DNA of 64,000 bases from Alphaproteobacteria bacterium (lineage in GTDB: Bacteria; Pseudomonadota; Alphaproteobacteria; Rhodospirillales; Rhodospirillaceae): NCBI GenBank assembly GCA_030604885.1, contig JAUVUZ010000004.1:108608-172607 (forward strand), written 5' to 3'. The notes beneath the pieces are model-generated. The model ran no database searches and was not told the origin of the DNA. It worked only from the letters and a program-made list of their open reading frames with translations. The position numbers were made by a program, and so were the translations under genes. Positions 1 through 9,554 of this stretch are shown here, piece by piece; positions within the stretch are counted from its first letter, which is position 1; each line of letters begins with the position of its first letter.

Positions 1-768
<768 letters not shown>

Positions 769-774
769 TCACAA

Positions 775-813
775 GAAACCGGCGCCTCGGCAACGGCGGA
801 GGCGCCGGGTTTC
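775..813 (-). terminator. Hairpin terminator after secG
   Basis: A 14-bp stem (arms 775-788 and 799-813, one bulged base) with a 10-base loop lies about 20 bases after the secG stop. On the minus strand it ends in GGTTTCTTG, a weak T-rich tail. It would separate secG from pyrG. Confidence 0.55.
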
Positions 814-833
814 CGCATGCGGTCGCGCCGGAC

Positions 834-1232
834 CTACGGCTTCGGCGGCGCCGACTCCTGCGGCGCGGGCGCGGCCGAGGGCGGCGCGGGCGGCAGGACG
901 TCGGGACCGGCGGGTTCGGCGCCCGGGGTCGCCGGAGCCGCGATCGGCGGCGGCGACTGGGGACGCATCAGCGCCCGCAGGAGGTCGTCCTCGCCGCGGC
1001 TGCGCATCGACGCCATGATCGCCAGCAGGATCGAGGTGGCCATGAAGCACACCGCGAGGGCCACGGTGGCCTTGGTGAGCAGGTTGCCGGTCGCCCGGCC
1101 GGACAGGAAGTTCGCCCCGCCGCTGGCGCCGCCGCCGGTGGCGAGGCCGCCGCCTTCGGACTTCTGCAACAGCACCAGGCCGACCAGGGCGACGGTCAGC
1201 AGCAAATGGATAACCAGAACGACGGTCAGCAT
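834..1232 (-). CDS. secG: SecG preprotein translocase subunit
   Basis: SecG is the small auxiliary subunit of the SecYEG channel that exports unfolded proteins through the inner membrane. The protein has an N-terminal membrane helix (MLTVVLVIHLLLTVALVGLV), the family signature LLQKSEGGGLATGGG, and a second helix around residues 55-75. The tail is rich in proline and alanine, as in many alphaproteobacterial SecGs. I take the ATG at 1232 because family members begin at this helix; an in-frame ATG at 1250 would add MGYSRH, and neither has a strong ribosome site. It lies downstream of tpiA, the usual alphaproteobacterial order tpiA-secG-pyrG. Confidence 0.93.
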   Translation of the reverse strand: MLTVVLVIHLLLTVALVGLVLLQKSEGGGLATGGGASGGANFLSGRATGNLLTKATVALAVCFMATSILLAIMASMRSRGEDDLLRALMRPQSPPPIAAPATPGAEPAGPDVLPPAPPSAAPAPQESAPPKP

Positions 1233-1326
1233 GTGACGCGAGTATCCCATCAGTGGAGGTCATGGGCCGCCCGGGGCGACGTGCGCCTTTTTAATCGCCG
1301 CGGGCGGCTTTGGCTAGTGCGGAATT

Positions 1327-2136
1327 CTATTTCGCCGCGCCGACGATGCCCCAGAAGTCTTCGGCCTTGAGCGAGGCGCCGCCCACCAGCGCGCCGTCGA
1401 TGTCGGGCTGGCCGAGCAGTTCGGCGGCGTTGCCGGGCTTCACCGAGCCGCCGTAGAGAATCCGCATGCGCGCGGCGGCGTCGGACCCGAGCAGGGCGTT
1501 CAGCTCGGCGCGGATGCGCGCGTGCACCGCCTGGGCCTCGGCCGGGGTCGCGGTCTTGCCGGTGCCGATCGCCCACACCGGCTCGTAGGCCACCACCACC
1601 GTCTCGGGCGTCGCCGCGGCGGGCACCGACCCGGCGATCTGCCGCGCCACCACCGCCTCGGTCTGCCCGGCGTCGCGCTCCGCCTCGGTCTCGCCCACGC
1701 AGACGATCGCGATCAGCCCGGCGCGCAGGGCGGCCTCGGCCTTCAGCCGCACCGTGCGGTCGTCCTCGCCGTGGTCGGCGCGGCGCTCCGAATGGCCGAC
1801 GATGACGTAGCGGCAGCCCAGGTCCTTCAGCATTTCGGCCGAGACGTCGCCGGTGCGGGCGCCGCTCGCCTCCGCGTGGCAATCCTGCCCGCCCACCGCG
1901 ATCTTGGTGCCCGAAACCGTCTGCAGCACGCGGTCGACCAAGGTGAACGGCGGGCACACCAGAACGTCGCACGGCAGCGCCGCGGGCACGTCCGGCGGCA
2001 CTTCGGCGGCGGCGTCGGGCGGCAGGCCGGGATGCCGGCGCGAGCGCTCCACGAGCGCCTCGGCCAGGGCCACGCCGTCGGCGACGAGACCGTTCATCTT
2101 CCAGTTTCCCGCGATCAGGGGGCGGCGCTGGTCCAT
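1327..2136 (-). CDS. tpiA: Triosephosphate isomerase
   Basis: Interconverts dihydroxyacetone phosphate and glyceraldehyde 3-phosphate in glycolysis and gluconeogenesis. The TIM-barrel landmarks are present: GNWKMNG with the catalytic Lys13, VGHSERR with His115, and [10 protein letters not shown] with Glu185. At 269 residues it is a little longer than the usual 250, because of a proline-rich insert at about residues 37-56. A good ribosome site (AAGGAGGA) precedes the ATG. It is divergent from ppiD, and a promoter candidate lies at 2192-2221; secG follows on the same strand. Confidence 0.97.
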   Translation of the reverse strand: MDQRRPLIAGNWKMNGLVADGVALAEALVERSRRHPGLPPDAAAEVPPDVPAALPCDVLVCPPFTLVDRVLQTVSGTKIAVGGQDCHAEASGARTGDVSAEMLKDLGCRYVIVGHSERRADHGEDDRTVRLKAEAALRAGLIAIVCVGETEAERDAGQTEAVVARQIAGSVPAAATPETVVVAYEPVWAIGTGKTATPAEAQAVHARIRAELNALLGSDAAARMRILYGGSVKPGNAAELLGQPDIDGALVGGASLKAEDFWGIVGAAK

Positions 2137-2191
2137 CCGCAGTTCCTCCTTCGGCTATCCGTTGACGGGGCCTGCCCCCGCGCAGGCAGAC

Positions 2192-2221
2192 ACCATACCG
2201 TTCCCCGGGGGCGCCTGTGAA
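2192..2221 (-). promoter_or_regulatory. Candidate tpiA-secG promoter
   Basis: On the minus strand TTCACA (2216-2221) and TATGGT (2192-2197) are 18 bases apart, 5/6 and 4/6 matches to the sigma-70 -35 and -10 boxes. The start of transcription would fall about 50 bases before tpiA. Inferred from sequence only. Confidence 0.5.
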
Positions 2222-2244
2222 GCGCCAAGGCAGGCTTTTAAACC

Positions 2245-2274
2245 TTGCCGCGCCGCGAAATCCCCACCTATTAT
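2245..2274 (+). promoter_or_regulatory. Candidate ppiD-trpE promoter
   Basis: TTGCCG (2245-2250) and TATTAT (2269-2274) are separated by 18 bases, 4/6 and 5/6 matches to sigma-70 boxes. It would start a transcript about 50 bases before ppiD that continues into trpE, since only one base separates the two genes. Confidence 0.5.
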
Positions 2275-2332
2275 CGCGCCGAACGCGGCATCTCCGCCGT
2301 CTCCCGTCTCCTGTTCCGGATTGCGTAGCGCC

Positions 2333-4207
2333 ATGTCCAAATCCGCCGGCAAAGTCCTGACCTCGTTCCTCATGAAAATCCTGTTCGCGGTGCTGATCGT
2401 CGCGTTCGGCGCATGGGGCGTCGCCGACATGCTGCAGCGCAGCCCCGCCCGCCAGGCGGTGATCAAGGTGGGCGACGTGGAGGTGGAAGGCCACCAGGTG
2501 CAGCGCGCCTTCGCCACCGAGCTGCGGCGCATCCGCGAGCAGTTCGGCCCGCAGATCACCGCCGCCGAGGCGCAGAAGTTCGGCGTATTCGACCAGGTGC
2601 TGTCGCAGCTCGCCACCCGCGCGCTGCTCGACGCCGCCGCCAAGGACATGAACGTCGGCATCTCCGACGAGGCGGTGCAGACCCTCATCACCACCAATGC
2701 CGCGTTCCAGGGCGCCGACGGCGCGTTCAGCCCCGAGCGCTTCCGCCGCGTGCTCGAAACCAATGGCTACCGCGAGGCGGATTTCGTCGCCGGCACCCGC
2801 GGCGACATGATCCGCCAGCGCATCCTCGATTCCGTGCGCGGCCCGGTGACGGCGCCGAAGATTCTCGTGGAGACCCTGCTGCGCTACGAGGGCGAGCGCC
2901 GCGTCGCCGAAATCCTCGCCATCGAGGCCAAGGCCATGCCCCTGCCCGCCGACCCGGGCGACGCCGCGTTGCAGGCGTTCCAGTCCGAGCACGCCGAGGT
3001 CTACACCGCGCCCGAAACCCGCAAGCTCGCGGTGCTGGCGCTGCGGCCGGACGACGTCAAGATCGAGATCGACGAGGAGAAACTCAAGGCCCACTTCGCC
3101 CAGCACGCGGGCGACTACGCCCAGCCCGAGCGCCGCAAGCTCAGCCAGATTCTCCTGCGCGACGAGGCCGCCGCCGCCAAGGCCGCCGCCGCCCTCAACG
3201 AAGGCCGCAAGCCCGACACCGTGGCGAAGGACGTGGGCGGCGCGTTCACCGACCTCGGCTGGGTGGGGCGCGACGGCATGCTCGCCAGCATCGGCGACCC
3301 GGCGTTCGCCGCCAAGGCGGGCGCGATCCTGCCGCCGCTCAAAACCCCGCTCGGCTGGCACGTGGTGATCGTCGAGGACATCCGCCCCGCCCACGCCGCC
3401 GATTTCGCCGAGGCCCGCGCCAAGGTCGAGGCCGCCGTCCGCGCCGAGGAAGCGGTGGGCGCGCTCTACCGCCTCTCCACCGCGGTCGAGGACGCCCTCG
3501 CCGCCGGGGCCACCCTCGAGGAGGCCGCCAAGACCAACGCCCTCCGGGTCCACATGCTCGACGGCGTCGACGCCGAGGGCGCCGGGGTCGACCCCAAGAC
3601 CGCCGAGGGCCTGCCCGCCCTCGCCGAGGCGGTCAAGGCGGGCTTCGGCCAGGAGGTCGGCACCGTCAGCCCGCTGATGGAATACGAGGGCGAGCCGGGC
3701 GGCTACTTCATCGTCCGCACCGACGCCGTCACCCCGGCCGCGCTCAAGCCGTTCGCCGAGGTGCGCGCCGAGGTGCTCGCCGCCTGGCGCGCCCGCGAGC
3801 AGCAGACCGCCGCCGTCGCCAAGGCCGAGGAGATCGCCAAGGGCTTCGCCGAGGCCGCGGATTCCGCCGCCTTCGCCAAGGCCAACGGCCTCAAGCTCGA
3901 CACCACGCCGGAACTCTACCGCTCCCAGGGCGGCAACCTGCCGCAGGCGCTGGTGGCGAAGCTTTTCGCCCTCGAACCCGGCCAGGCCGCCAGCACCCCC
4001 GCCCCCGGCGGCGCGGTGGTGGCCCGCCTCAAGCGCATCGAGGCGGTGGACCCCAAGCTGTTCGACGCCGACCTGGAACAGGGCAAGCGCCAGATTCGCA
4101 GCGCCCTGGGCGACGCCCTGCTCGGCCCGTTCAGCGCCCAGCTCGCCGACACCTACAAGATGAAGCAGTACCGCAGCGTCGACAGCTTGGTGCAGGAGAT
4201 CCGCTGA
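2333..4207 (+). CDS. ppiD: Periplasmic peptidyl-prolyl isomerase PpiD
   Basis: Membrane-anchored folding factor at the periplasmic side of the Sec channel. The 624-residue protein starts with a short cytoplasmic tail and one membrane helix (about residues 13-35, LMKILFAVLIVAFGAWGVAD). A SurA-like N-terminal chaperone region follows, then a parvulin (PPIC) domain at about 260-365, where GGAFTDLGWVGRDGM and PLKTPLGWHVVIVEDI resemble the family core. The rest is a helical C-terminal region. The frame stays open upstream, but the ATG at 2333 gives the standard membrane-anchor start. The stop is one base before trpE, an arrangement seen in other alphaproteobacteria. Confidence 0.92.
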   Translation: MSKSAGKVLTSFLMKILFAVLIVAFGAWGVADMLQRSPARQAVIKVGDVEVEGHQVQRAFATELRRIREQFGPQITAAEAQKFGVFDQVLSQLATRALLDAAAKDMNVGISDEAVQTLITTNAAFQGADGAFSPERFRRVLETNGYREADFVAGTRGDMIRQRILDSVRGPVTAPKILVETLLRYEGERRVAEILAIEAKAMPLPADPGDAALQAFQSEHAEVYTAPETRKLAVLALRPDDVKIEIDEEKLKAHFAQHAGDYAQPERRKLSQILLRDEAAAAKAAAALNEGRKPDTVAKDVGGAFTDLGWVGRDGMLASIGDPAFAAKAGAILPPLKTPLGWHVVIVEDIRPAHAADFAEARAKVEAAVRAEEAVGALYRLSTAVEDALAAGATLEEAAKTNALRVHMLDGVDAEGAGVDPKTAEGLPALAEAVKAGFGQEVGTVSPLMEYEGEPGGYFIVRTDAVTPAALKPFAEVRAEVLAAWRAREQQTAAVAKAEEIAKGFAEAADSAAFAKANGLKLDTTPELYRSQGGNLPQALVAKLFALEPGQAASTPAPGGAVVARLKRIEAVDPKLFDADLEQGKRQIRSALGDALLGPFSAQLADTYKMKQYRSVDSLVQEIR

Positions 4208-4208
4208 C

Positions 4209-5702
4209 ATGCTCGCGACGCCGGATTTCGACACCTTCCGCACCGCCTACGACCGGGGCGCCGCCCAGCTCGTCTGGACCACCATGCCTGCCGACCTCGA
4301 AACCCCGGTGTCGGTGATGCTGAAACTGGCGGGGGACGCGCCCAACAGCTTCCTCCTCGAATCCGTCGAGGGCGGCGCGGTGCGCGGCCGCTACTCGTTC
4401 GTCGGCCTCGCGCCCGACGTGATCTGGCGCTGCTCCGGCGAGGCGGCGGAAATCAACCGCGACGCCCTCGCGAACCCCGACGCCTTCGTCCCCGAGGCCG
4501 CCAAGCCGCTCGATTCCCTGCGCGCGCTGATCGACGAAAGCCGGGTCGAAATCCCCGACGGACTGCCGCCGATGGCCGCCGGGCTGGTGGGCTACATGGG
4601 CTACGACACGGTGCGGCTGGTGGAGGCGATCCCCGCCGACAACCCCGACCTCCTCGGCGTGCCCGACGGCCTGTTCGTCCGCCCCACCCTGATCGCGGTG
4701 TTCGACACCATCGCCGACACCCTCACCCTGGTCACCCCGGTGCGCCCCGCGCCCGGCGCCTCGGCCGAGGCCGCCTACGCGCAAGCCGCCCGCCGCCTCG
4801 AAGCCGCCCTCGCCAGCGTCGGCCAGGCCCTGCCCGCCCCCGGCGGCCAGGAGCCGGAAGCCCCGCCCGCGCCGCAGTCCAACATGACCCGCGACGCCTT
4901 CCGGGCGATGGTGGAAAAGGCCAAGGACTACATTCTCGCGGGCGACATCTTCCAGGTGGTGCTGTCGCAACGGTTCCGCATTCCGTTCGCGCTGCCGCCC
5001 TTCGCGCTTTATCGCGCGCTCCGCCGCACCAACCCGTCGCCGTTCATGTTCTACTTGAACTTCGGCGGCTTCCAGGTTGTCGGCGCTAGCCCCGAAATCC
5101 TCGTGCGCCTGCGCGACGGCACCGTAACGATCCGCCCGATCGCCGGAACCGCCCCCCGCGGCGCCACCAAGGCCGAGGACGCCCGCCTCGCCGCCGAACT
5201 CCTCGCCGACCCCAAGGAACTCGCCGAGCACCTGATGCTCCTCGACCTCGGCCGCAACGACGTCGGCCGCGTCGCCGAGGTCGGCTCCGTCAAGGTCACC
5301 GACAAGATGGTGATCGAGTACTACTCCCACGTCATGCACATCGTCTCCAACGTCACCGGCCGCATCCGCGACGGCCAGGACGCCATGGACGCGCTGATGG
5401 CGGGCTTCCCCGCCGGAACCGTCTCCGGCGCGCCCAAGGTCCGCGCCATGGAAATCATCGAGGAGCTGGAGCCGGTCAAACGCTGCGTCTACGCCGGGTG
5501 CATCGGCTACATCTCCGGCAACGGCGACATGGATACCTGCATCGCCCTGCGCACCGCCGTGGTCAAGGACGGCCAAATGTACGTCCAGGCGGGCGGCGGC
5601 ATCGTCGCCGACAGCGATCCGGACAAGGAATACATGGAAAGCTGCAACAAAGCCCGCGCCCTCCTCCGCGCCGCCGAAATCGCGCCGAGGTATGCACGGT
5701 AG
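4209..5702 (+). CDS. trpE: Anthranilate synthase component I
   Basis: Converts chorismate to anthranilate, using ammonia supplied by TrpG; this is the first committed step of tryptophan synthesis. The 497-residue protein has the N-terminal regulatory domain with the LLES motif (NSFLLESVEGG) that forms part of the tryptophan feedback site. The chorismate-binding domain follows: DIFQVVLSQRF, PIAGTAPRG, and the C-terminal AGGGIVADSDPDKEYMES. The start is one base after the ppiD stop, so translation is probably coupled and no attenuator leader fits in front. Its partner trpG is 1.36 kb downstream, beyond a palindrome cluster and an opposite-strand gene. Confidence 0.97.
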   Translation: MLATPDFDTFRTAYDRGAAQLVWTTMPADLETPVSVMLKLAGDAPNSFLLESVEGGAVRGRYSFVGLAPDVIWRCSGEAAEINRDALANPDAFVPEAAKPLDSLRALIDESRVEIPDGLPPMAAGLVGYMGYDTVRLVEAIPADNPDLLGVPDGLFVRPTLIAVFDTIADTLTLVTPVRPAPGASAEAAYAQAARRLEAALASVGQALPAPGGQEPEAPPAPQSNMTRDAFRAMVEKAKDYILAGDIFQVVLSQRFRIPFALPPFALYRALRRTNPSPFMFYLNFGGFQVVGASPEILVRLRDGTVTIRPIAGTAPRGATKAEDARLAAELLADPKELAEHLMLLDLGRNDVGRVAEVGSVKVTDKMVIEYYSHVMHIVSNVTGRIRDGQDAMDALMAGFPAGTVSGAPKVRAMEIIEELEPVKRCVYAGCIGYISGNGDMDTCIALRTAVVKDGQMYVQAGGGIVADSDPDKEYMESCNKARALLRAAEIAPRYAR

Positions 5703-5709
5703 AACAAGG

Positions 5710-5872
5710 CCAGGGCTTCGCCCTGGACCCACCAAGGGCCTCGGGCCCTTGGATCCCATTCGTTTCCAAAGGAAAAGGGCCTCCCGAACGGAGGCCCTTT
5801 TCCTTTGGAAGTGAGCGCGGGGTCCGGGGGGTCCGAGACCCCCCGGCGGGGTTCCAGGGGCGGCGCCCCTGG
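5710..5872. repeat. Cluster of five palindromes downstream of trpE
   Basis: Five perfect hairpins stand in a row: 5710-5726 (7-bp stem), 5732-5752 (9 bp, 3-base loop), 5764-5810 (21 bp, 5-base loop), 5824-5846 (10 bp, 3-base loop) and 5854-5872 (8 bp, 3-base loop). The outer ones share a CCAGGG/CCCTGG core, so the whole region is roughly symmetric. It fills the gap between two convergent genes. It looks like a compound dispersed intergenic repeat; copy number elsewhere in the genome cannot be seen here. Confidence 0.8.
5764..5810. terminator. 21-bp perfect hairpin between trpE and yibQ-like gene
   Basis: Arms 5764-5784 and 5790-5810 are perfect inverted repeats around the loop CGAAC. On both strands the distal arm ends in a CCCTTTTCCTTT-type run, so it could stop transcription in both directions between the convergent trpE and deacetylase genes. 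Confidence 0.7.
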
Positions 5873-5873
5873 C

Positions 5874-6920
5874 CTAGTTCTGCCCGTACTTGCCTTTGGC
5901 GAGGGTGGAGATCGGCACGAACTGGAAGCCTTTGGCGCGCATGTGCGGTTGCCATTCGGCGAGGGCTTCGATGGTGGTATCGCGGGGGTGGCCGATGGCG
6001 ATGGCGGAGCCGGTCTTGCGGGCGTGCTCCTCGATGCGGTGGAGTTGGGCGCGGATCGCCGCCGGGTCCGGGCTGTCGTCGATGAAGACGTTGCGGACGA
6101 GGTTGGGGACCTGGTGCGCGGTGGCGACCTTGCCCCCCACCGAGCGGGCGCTGGTGAGGGAATCGAGGAACAGCAGGCCGTCGTCCTTGAGTTCGCGCAT
6201 CACCACCTGCATGCCGCGTTCGTCGGCGGTGAAGCGGCTGCCCATGTGGTTGTTGATGCCGACGTAGCCCGAGAACGACGCCAGCGCGTGTTGCAGGCGG
6301 GCGCGGATGGTTTCGTCGCTCATGCCGGTGAGGAGCGCGTCCGGTCCGGGGTCGTTGTTGCCGCCCGGTTCCATCGGCATGTGCAGCATCAGCTCGTGCC
6401 CGGCGGCGCGGGCGGCGCGGGCCTGGGCCGAAAGGTTGTGGGCGTAGCTGAGGAACGAGGTGGTGAGCGGCGGCGGCAGGTCGACGATGCGGGCGGAGCG
6501 TTTCGCGTCCACGCCCATGTCGTCGATGACGATGGCGATCATCGGCTTGCCCGGCTCGGGCGTGAAGGCGACGGCGTTCTTCCGCCACGCGGGCAGCGCC
6601 GGGGTCGGCGCGGGCAGCACCGGCGGCGGCAGGGCGGCGACCTCGGGAGCCTTGATCTCCGGCGGTTTCACCGCGGGCGCGGCTTCGACCGGCGGCGGCG
6701 CTTCCCGCCGCGCCGCCTTGGGCGCGACCGGGGAGATCGGCGCCGGGCGGTCGGCGAAGCGGGAGGCGCCCCACCAGCCGATGGTGCCGCCGATCGCGAG
6801 CGCGGCGAACACCGCCACAGCCACCGCCGCCGTGGCGCCATGGCCCCGGGTCAACCGCTGCAAAGCCGTCGGTTTGGCCTTGCCGCCGCTTTTCCGCTTG
6901 CGTCCCGTCCGCGCCGCCAC
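5874..6920 (-). CDS. Divergent polysaccharide deacetylase family protein (YibQ/DUF610 type)
   Basis: Family member of the divergent polysaccharide deacetylases; the biochemical role of this group is poorly defined. I set the start at the GTG at 6918-6920 because GGAGAG lies 6 bases upstream and longer starts would run into trpG; this gives 348 residues. A basic tail (RTGRKRKSGGKAK) precedes a membrane helix at about residues 30-50, then a proline/alanine linker. The NodB-like domain follows from about 118: IAIVIDDMG, ELMLHMPMEP, GINNHMGSRFT and IAIGHPRDTT. The protein should be anchored in the inner membrane and face the periplasm. It lies opposite to and between trpE and trpG, an unusual place. 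Confidence 0.87.
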   Translation of the reverse strand: MAARTGRKRKSGGKAKPTALQRLTRGHGATAAVAVAVFAALAIGGTIGWWGASRFADRPAPISPVAPKAARREAPPPVEAAPAVKPPEIKAPEVAALPPPVLPAPTPALPAWRKNAVAFTPEPGKPMIAIVIDDMGVDAKRSARIVDLPPPLTTSFLSYAHNLSAQARAARAAGHELMLHMPMEPGGNNDPGPDALLTGMSDETIRARLQHALASFSGYVGINNHMGSRFTADERGMQVVMRELKDDGLLFLDSLTSARSVGGKVATAHQVPNLVRNVFIDDSPDPAAIRAQLHRIEEHARKTGSAIAIGHPRDTTIEALAEWQPHMRAKGFQFVPISTLAKGKYGQN

Positions 6921-7059
6921 CGTCCGCTCTCCAGATCCGAAAAAAACCGAGCCGGGACCATACACCACCCGGCCCGCGCGGACCACCCTCACCCGGACTT
7001 GACGCCAAAGGCCGCGCCGGTCCATCCTGTCGGACTGGTTCCGGAACGGGGTTGCGCCG

Positions 7060-7650
7060 ATGTATCTGCTGATCGACAACTACGACAGCTTCACCTACAA
7101 CCTCTGGCATTATCTCGGCGAACTCGGCGCCGAGGTCGAGGTGGTGCGCAACGACGCCCTGACGCCCGAGCAGGCGCTCGCCAAAGGCCCCCAAGGCATC
7201 ATTCTTTCGCCCGGCCCCTGCGACCCCGACCGCGCGGGCATCTGCTTGCCGCTGATCGGCCTCGCGGCGGCGCGCAAGCTGCCGCTGTTCGGCGTCTGCC
7301 TCGGCCATCAGGCGATCGGCCAGTGGTTCGGCGGCAAGGTGGTGCGCGCGCCCGAGCCGATGCACGGCAAGGTGTGCGAAATCCACCATCGCGGCTCCGA
7401 CGTGTTCGCGGGCCTGCCCGACCCGTTCCTCGCCACCCGCTACCATTCCCTGCTGGTGGAGCGCGCCTCCCTGCCCGCCTGCCTCGACGCCACGGCGGCG
7501 AGTCCGGACGGCCTGATCATGGGCCTCGCGCATAAGGATCTGCCGATCTACGGCGTGCAGTTCCACCCGGAGAGCATCGCCTCCGAGCACGGCCACGACA
7601 TCCTCCGCAATTTCCTCTCCCTCGCCGGAGGCACCCGGCGCGCCGCCTGA
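7060..7650 (+). CDS. trpG: Anthranilate synthase component II (glutamine amidotransferase)
   Basis: Supplies ammonia from glutamine to TrpE. It is a class I glutamine amidotransferase of 196 residues with the nucleophile Cys80 in FGVCLGHQ and the His169/Glu171 pair in VQFHPES. The N-terminal [11 protein letters not shown] is typical. It begins the trpG-trpD-trpC unit; gaps to the next genes are 14 and 4 bases. The promoter must lie in the 139 bases shared with the divergent deacetylase gene, where TTGACG at 6999-7004 is a possible -35 box but no clear -10 follows. Confidence 0.97.
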   Translation: MYLLIDNYDSFTYNLWHYLGELGAEVEVVRNDALTPEQALAKGPQGIILSPGPCDPDRAGICLPLIGLAAARKLPLFGVCLGHQAIGQWFGGKVVRAPEPMHGKVCEIHHRGSDVFAGLPDPFLATRYHSLLVERASLPACLDATAASPDGLIMGLAHKDLPIYGVQFHPESIASEHGHDILRNFLSLAGGTRRAA

Positions 7651-7664
7651 AAGACCCGACCGAA

Positions 7665-8693
7665 ATGAGCGACCTGAAATCCACCCTCGCCCGCCTCGCG
7701 ACCGGCGAAACCCTGTCGGAGGCCGAGGCGGCCGAAGCGTTCGACGTGATCATGTCGGGCGGCGCCACGCCCTCGCAGATCGGCGCGCTGCTGATGGCGC
7801 TGCGCCTGCGCGGCGAAACCGTCGACGAGATCACCGGCGCGGCGCGGACGATGCGCGCCAAGGCGCTCCAGGTGAAGGCCCCGGCGGGCGCCATCGACAT
7901 CGTCGGCACCGGCGGCGACAGCTCGGGCACCTACAACATCTCCACCGGCGCGGCCCTGTGCATCGCCGCCTGCGGGGTGCCGGTGGCGAAGCACGGCAAC
8001 AAGGCGCAAACCTCCAAATCCGGCTCGGCGGACGTGCTGCGGGCGCTCGGCGTCAACCTCGACGCCGATATGCCGGTGGTGGAGCGCGCCATCGCCGAGG
8101 CGAAGATCGGTTTTCTCCTCGCCACCCGCCACCACAGCGCGATGAAGGAAGTGGGGCCGACCCGGCAGGAAATCGGCACCCGCACGATCTTCAACATCCT
8201 CGGCCCGCTCTCCAACCCCGCCGGGGTGAAGCGGCTGGTGATCGGCGTCTACGCCCAAGCGTGGATCGAGCCGTTGGCCGCGGTGCTGGGCAAGCTCGGG
8301 GCGGAGCGCGCCTGGGCGGTGCACGGCTCCGACGGCCTCGACGAAATCACCACCACCGGCCCCACATCCGTCGCCGAGTGGAAGGACGGCCGCATCTCGA
8401 CCTTCGAGATCGCGCCGGAGGACGCCGGGTTGGCGCGGGTTTCGGCCGACCGCCTCAAGGGCGGAGACCCGGAATTCAACGCCGCCGCCCTGCGCGCGAT
8501 CCTCGAGCCGGAGGTGCCGGAGGCGCTCCTGCCGCTCAAGGACGTGGTGGCCCTCAACGCCGCCGCCGCGCTGCTGGTGGCCGACGTGGCGTCGTCGCTC
8601 GCCGACGGCGTCGCCCGCGCCAAGGCGGCGATGGAAACCGGCGCCGCCAAGGCGGTGCTCGCCGAATTCGTCCGCATCACCAACGGGGCCTGA
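7665..8693 (+). CDS. trpD: Anthranilate phosphoribosyltransferase
   Basis: Transfers phosphoribosyl from PRPP to anthranilate, the second step of tryptophan synthesis. The 342-residue protein shows the N-terminal helical domain and the PRPP-binding glycine loop [16 protein letters not shown], followed by the substrate-site segment [19 protein letters not shown] and [12 protein letters not shown]. Length matches the family. It sits 14 bases after trpG and 4 bases before trpC in a single transcription unit. Confidence 0.97.
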   Translation: MSDLKSTLARLATGETLSEAEAAEAFDVIMSGGATPSQIGALLMALRLRGETVDEITGAARTMRAKALQVKAPAGAIDIVGTGGDSSGTYNISTGAALCIAACGVPVAKHGNKAQTSKSGSADVLRALGVNLDADMPVVERAIAEAKIGFLLATRHHSAMKEVGPTRQEIGTRTIFNILGPLSNPAGVKRLVIGVYAQAWIEPLAAVLGKLGAERAWAVHGSDGLDEITTTGPTSVAEWKDGRISTFEIAPEDAGLARVSADRLKGGDPEFNAAALRAILEPEVPEALLPLKDVVALNAAAALLVADVASSLADGVARAKAAMETGAAKAVLAEFVRITNGA

Positions 8694-8697
8694 GCGC

Positions 8698-9486
8698 GTG
8701 TCCGACATTCTCGCGAAAATCTGCGCCGACAAGCGCGACGAGATCGCCGCCGCCAAGGCCGCCGTGCCGCTGGCGCGCCTGATCGGCGAGGCCGCCGACC
8801 AGGCGCCGCCGCGCGGCTTCGCCGCGGCGCTGACGCGGGCGGCGGAGACCGGCTTCGGCCTGATCGCCGAAATCAAGAAGGCCTCGCCCTCCGCCGGGCT
8901 GATCCGCGCGGATTTCGACCCGGCGGCGCTGGCGCGCGCCTATGCGGCGGGCGGCGCCGCCTGCCTCTCGGTGCTCACCGACGCGCCCTACTTCCAGGGC
9001 AGCCGCGCCGCCCTCGAAGCGGCGCGCCAGGCGGTCGACCTGCCGATCCTGCGCAAGGACTTCATGCTCGACGTCTATCAGGTGGTGGAGGCCCGCGCCT
9101 GGGGGGCGGACTGCATTCTCCTGATCATGGCGGCGCTGGAGGATTCCCAGGCCCGCGACCTCGAACAGGCGGCCGCCGACCTCGGCCTCGACGTGCTGAT
9201 CGAGGTTCACGACGCGGCGGAGTTCGACCGGGCGCTCAAGCTCGAAAGCCCGCTGATCGGCGTCAACAACCGCAACCTCAAGACCATGACCACCGACCTC
9301 GGCACCACCGAGACCCTGGCCGCGCGCCTCCCGGCGGGCCGGGTGCTGGTGGCGGAAAGCGGTCTCAAGACCCGCGCCGACCTCGACCGCATGGCCAAGG
9401 TCGGCGCCCGCCGCTTCCTGGTGGGCGAAAGCCTGATGAAGCAGCCGGATGTGGCAGCGGCGACCCGGAGCCTGCTGGGCGTCTGA
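8698..9486 (+). CDS. trpC: Indole-3-glycerol phosphate synthase
   Basis: Closes the indole ring from carboxyphenylamino-deoxyribulose phosphate, the fourth step of tryptophan synthesis. The 262-residue TIM-barrel contains [12 protein letters not shown] (catalytic Lys region), [29 protein letters not shown] and LVAESGL. The start codon is GTG at 8698. It is a stand-alone enzyme, not fused to TrpF. In many alphaproteobacteria moaC and moeA separate trpC from lexA; here lexA follows after only 68 bases. Confidence 0.97.
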   Translation: MSDILAKICADKRDEIAAAKAAVPLARLIGEAADQAPPRGFAAALTRAAETGFGLIAEIKKASPSAGLIRADFDPAALARAYAAGGAACLSVLTDAPYFQGSRAALEAARQAVDLPILRKDFMLDVYQVVEARAWGADCILLIMAALEDSQARDLEQAAADLGLDVLIEVHDAAEFDRALKLESPLIGVNNRNLKTMTTDLGTTETLAARLPAGRVLVAESGLKTRADLDRMAKVGARRFLVGESLMKQPDVAAATRSLLGV

Positions 9487-9492
9487 TCGGGC

Positions 9493-9521
9493 TTGCGTTT
9501 CGGTGCGAACTTAAGTAGAAC
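9493..9521 (+). promoter_or_regulatory. lexA promoter with SOS box
   Basis: GAAC (9507-9510), seven bases, GAAC (9518-9521) is an exact alphaproteobacterial LexA box (GTTC-N7-GTTC read on the other strand). It lies inside a promoter with TTGCGT (9493-9498), 17 bases, and TAGAAC (9516-9521), overlapping the -10. LexA binding here would block polymerase, giving the usual autorepression. Confidence 0.85.
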
Positions 9522-9554
9522 AAACGCAGGGTTTCCGTTCTGCGAGGTTGCACC

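Noticed and set aside
4100..4210. A tryptophan attenuator leader before trpE
   Set aside because: trpE begins one base after ppiD, leaving no room for a leader peptide with Trp codons or alternative hairpins.
1250..4243. A 997-codon minus-strand open frame through tpiA and ppiD
   Set aside because: Antisense to ppiD and out of frame with tpiA; it shows only repetitive Gly/Arg/Leu-rich sequence.
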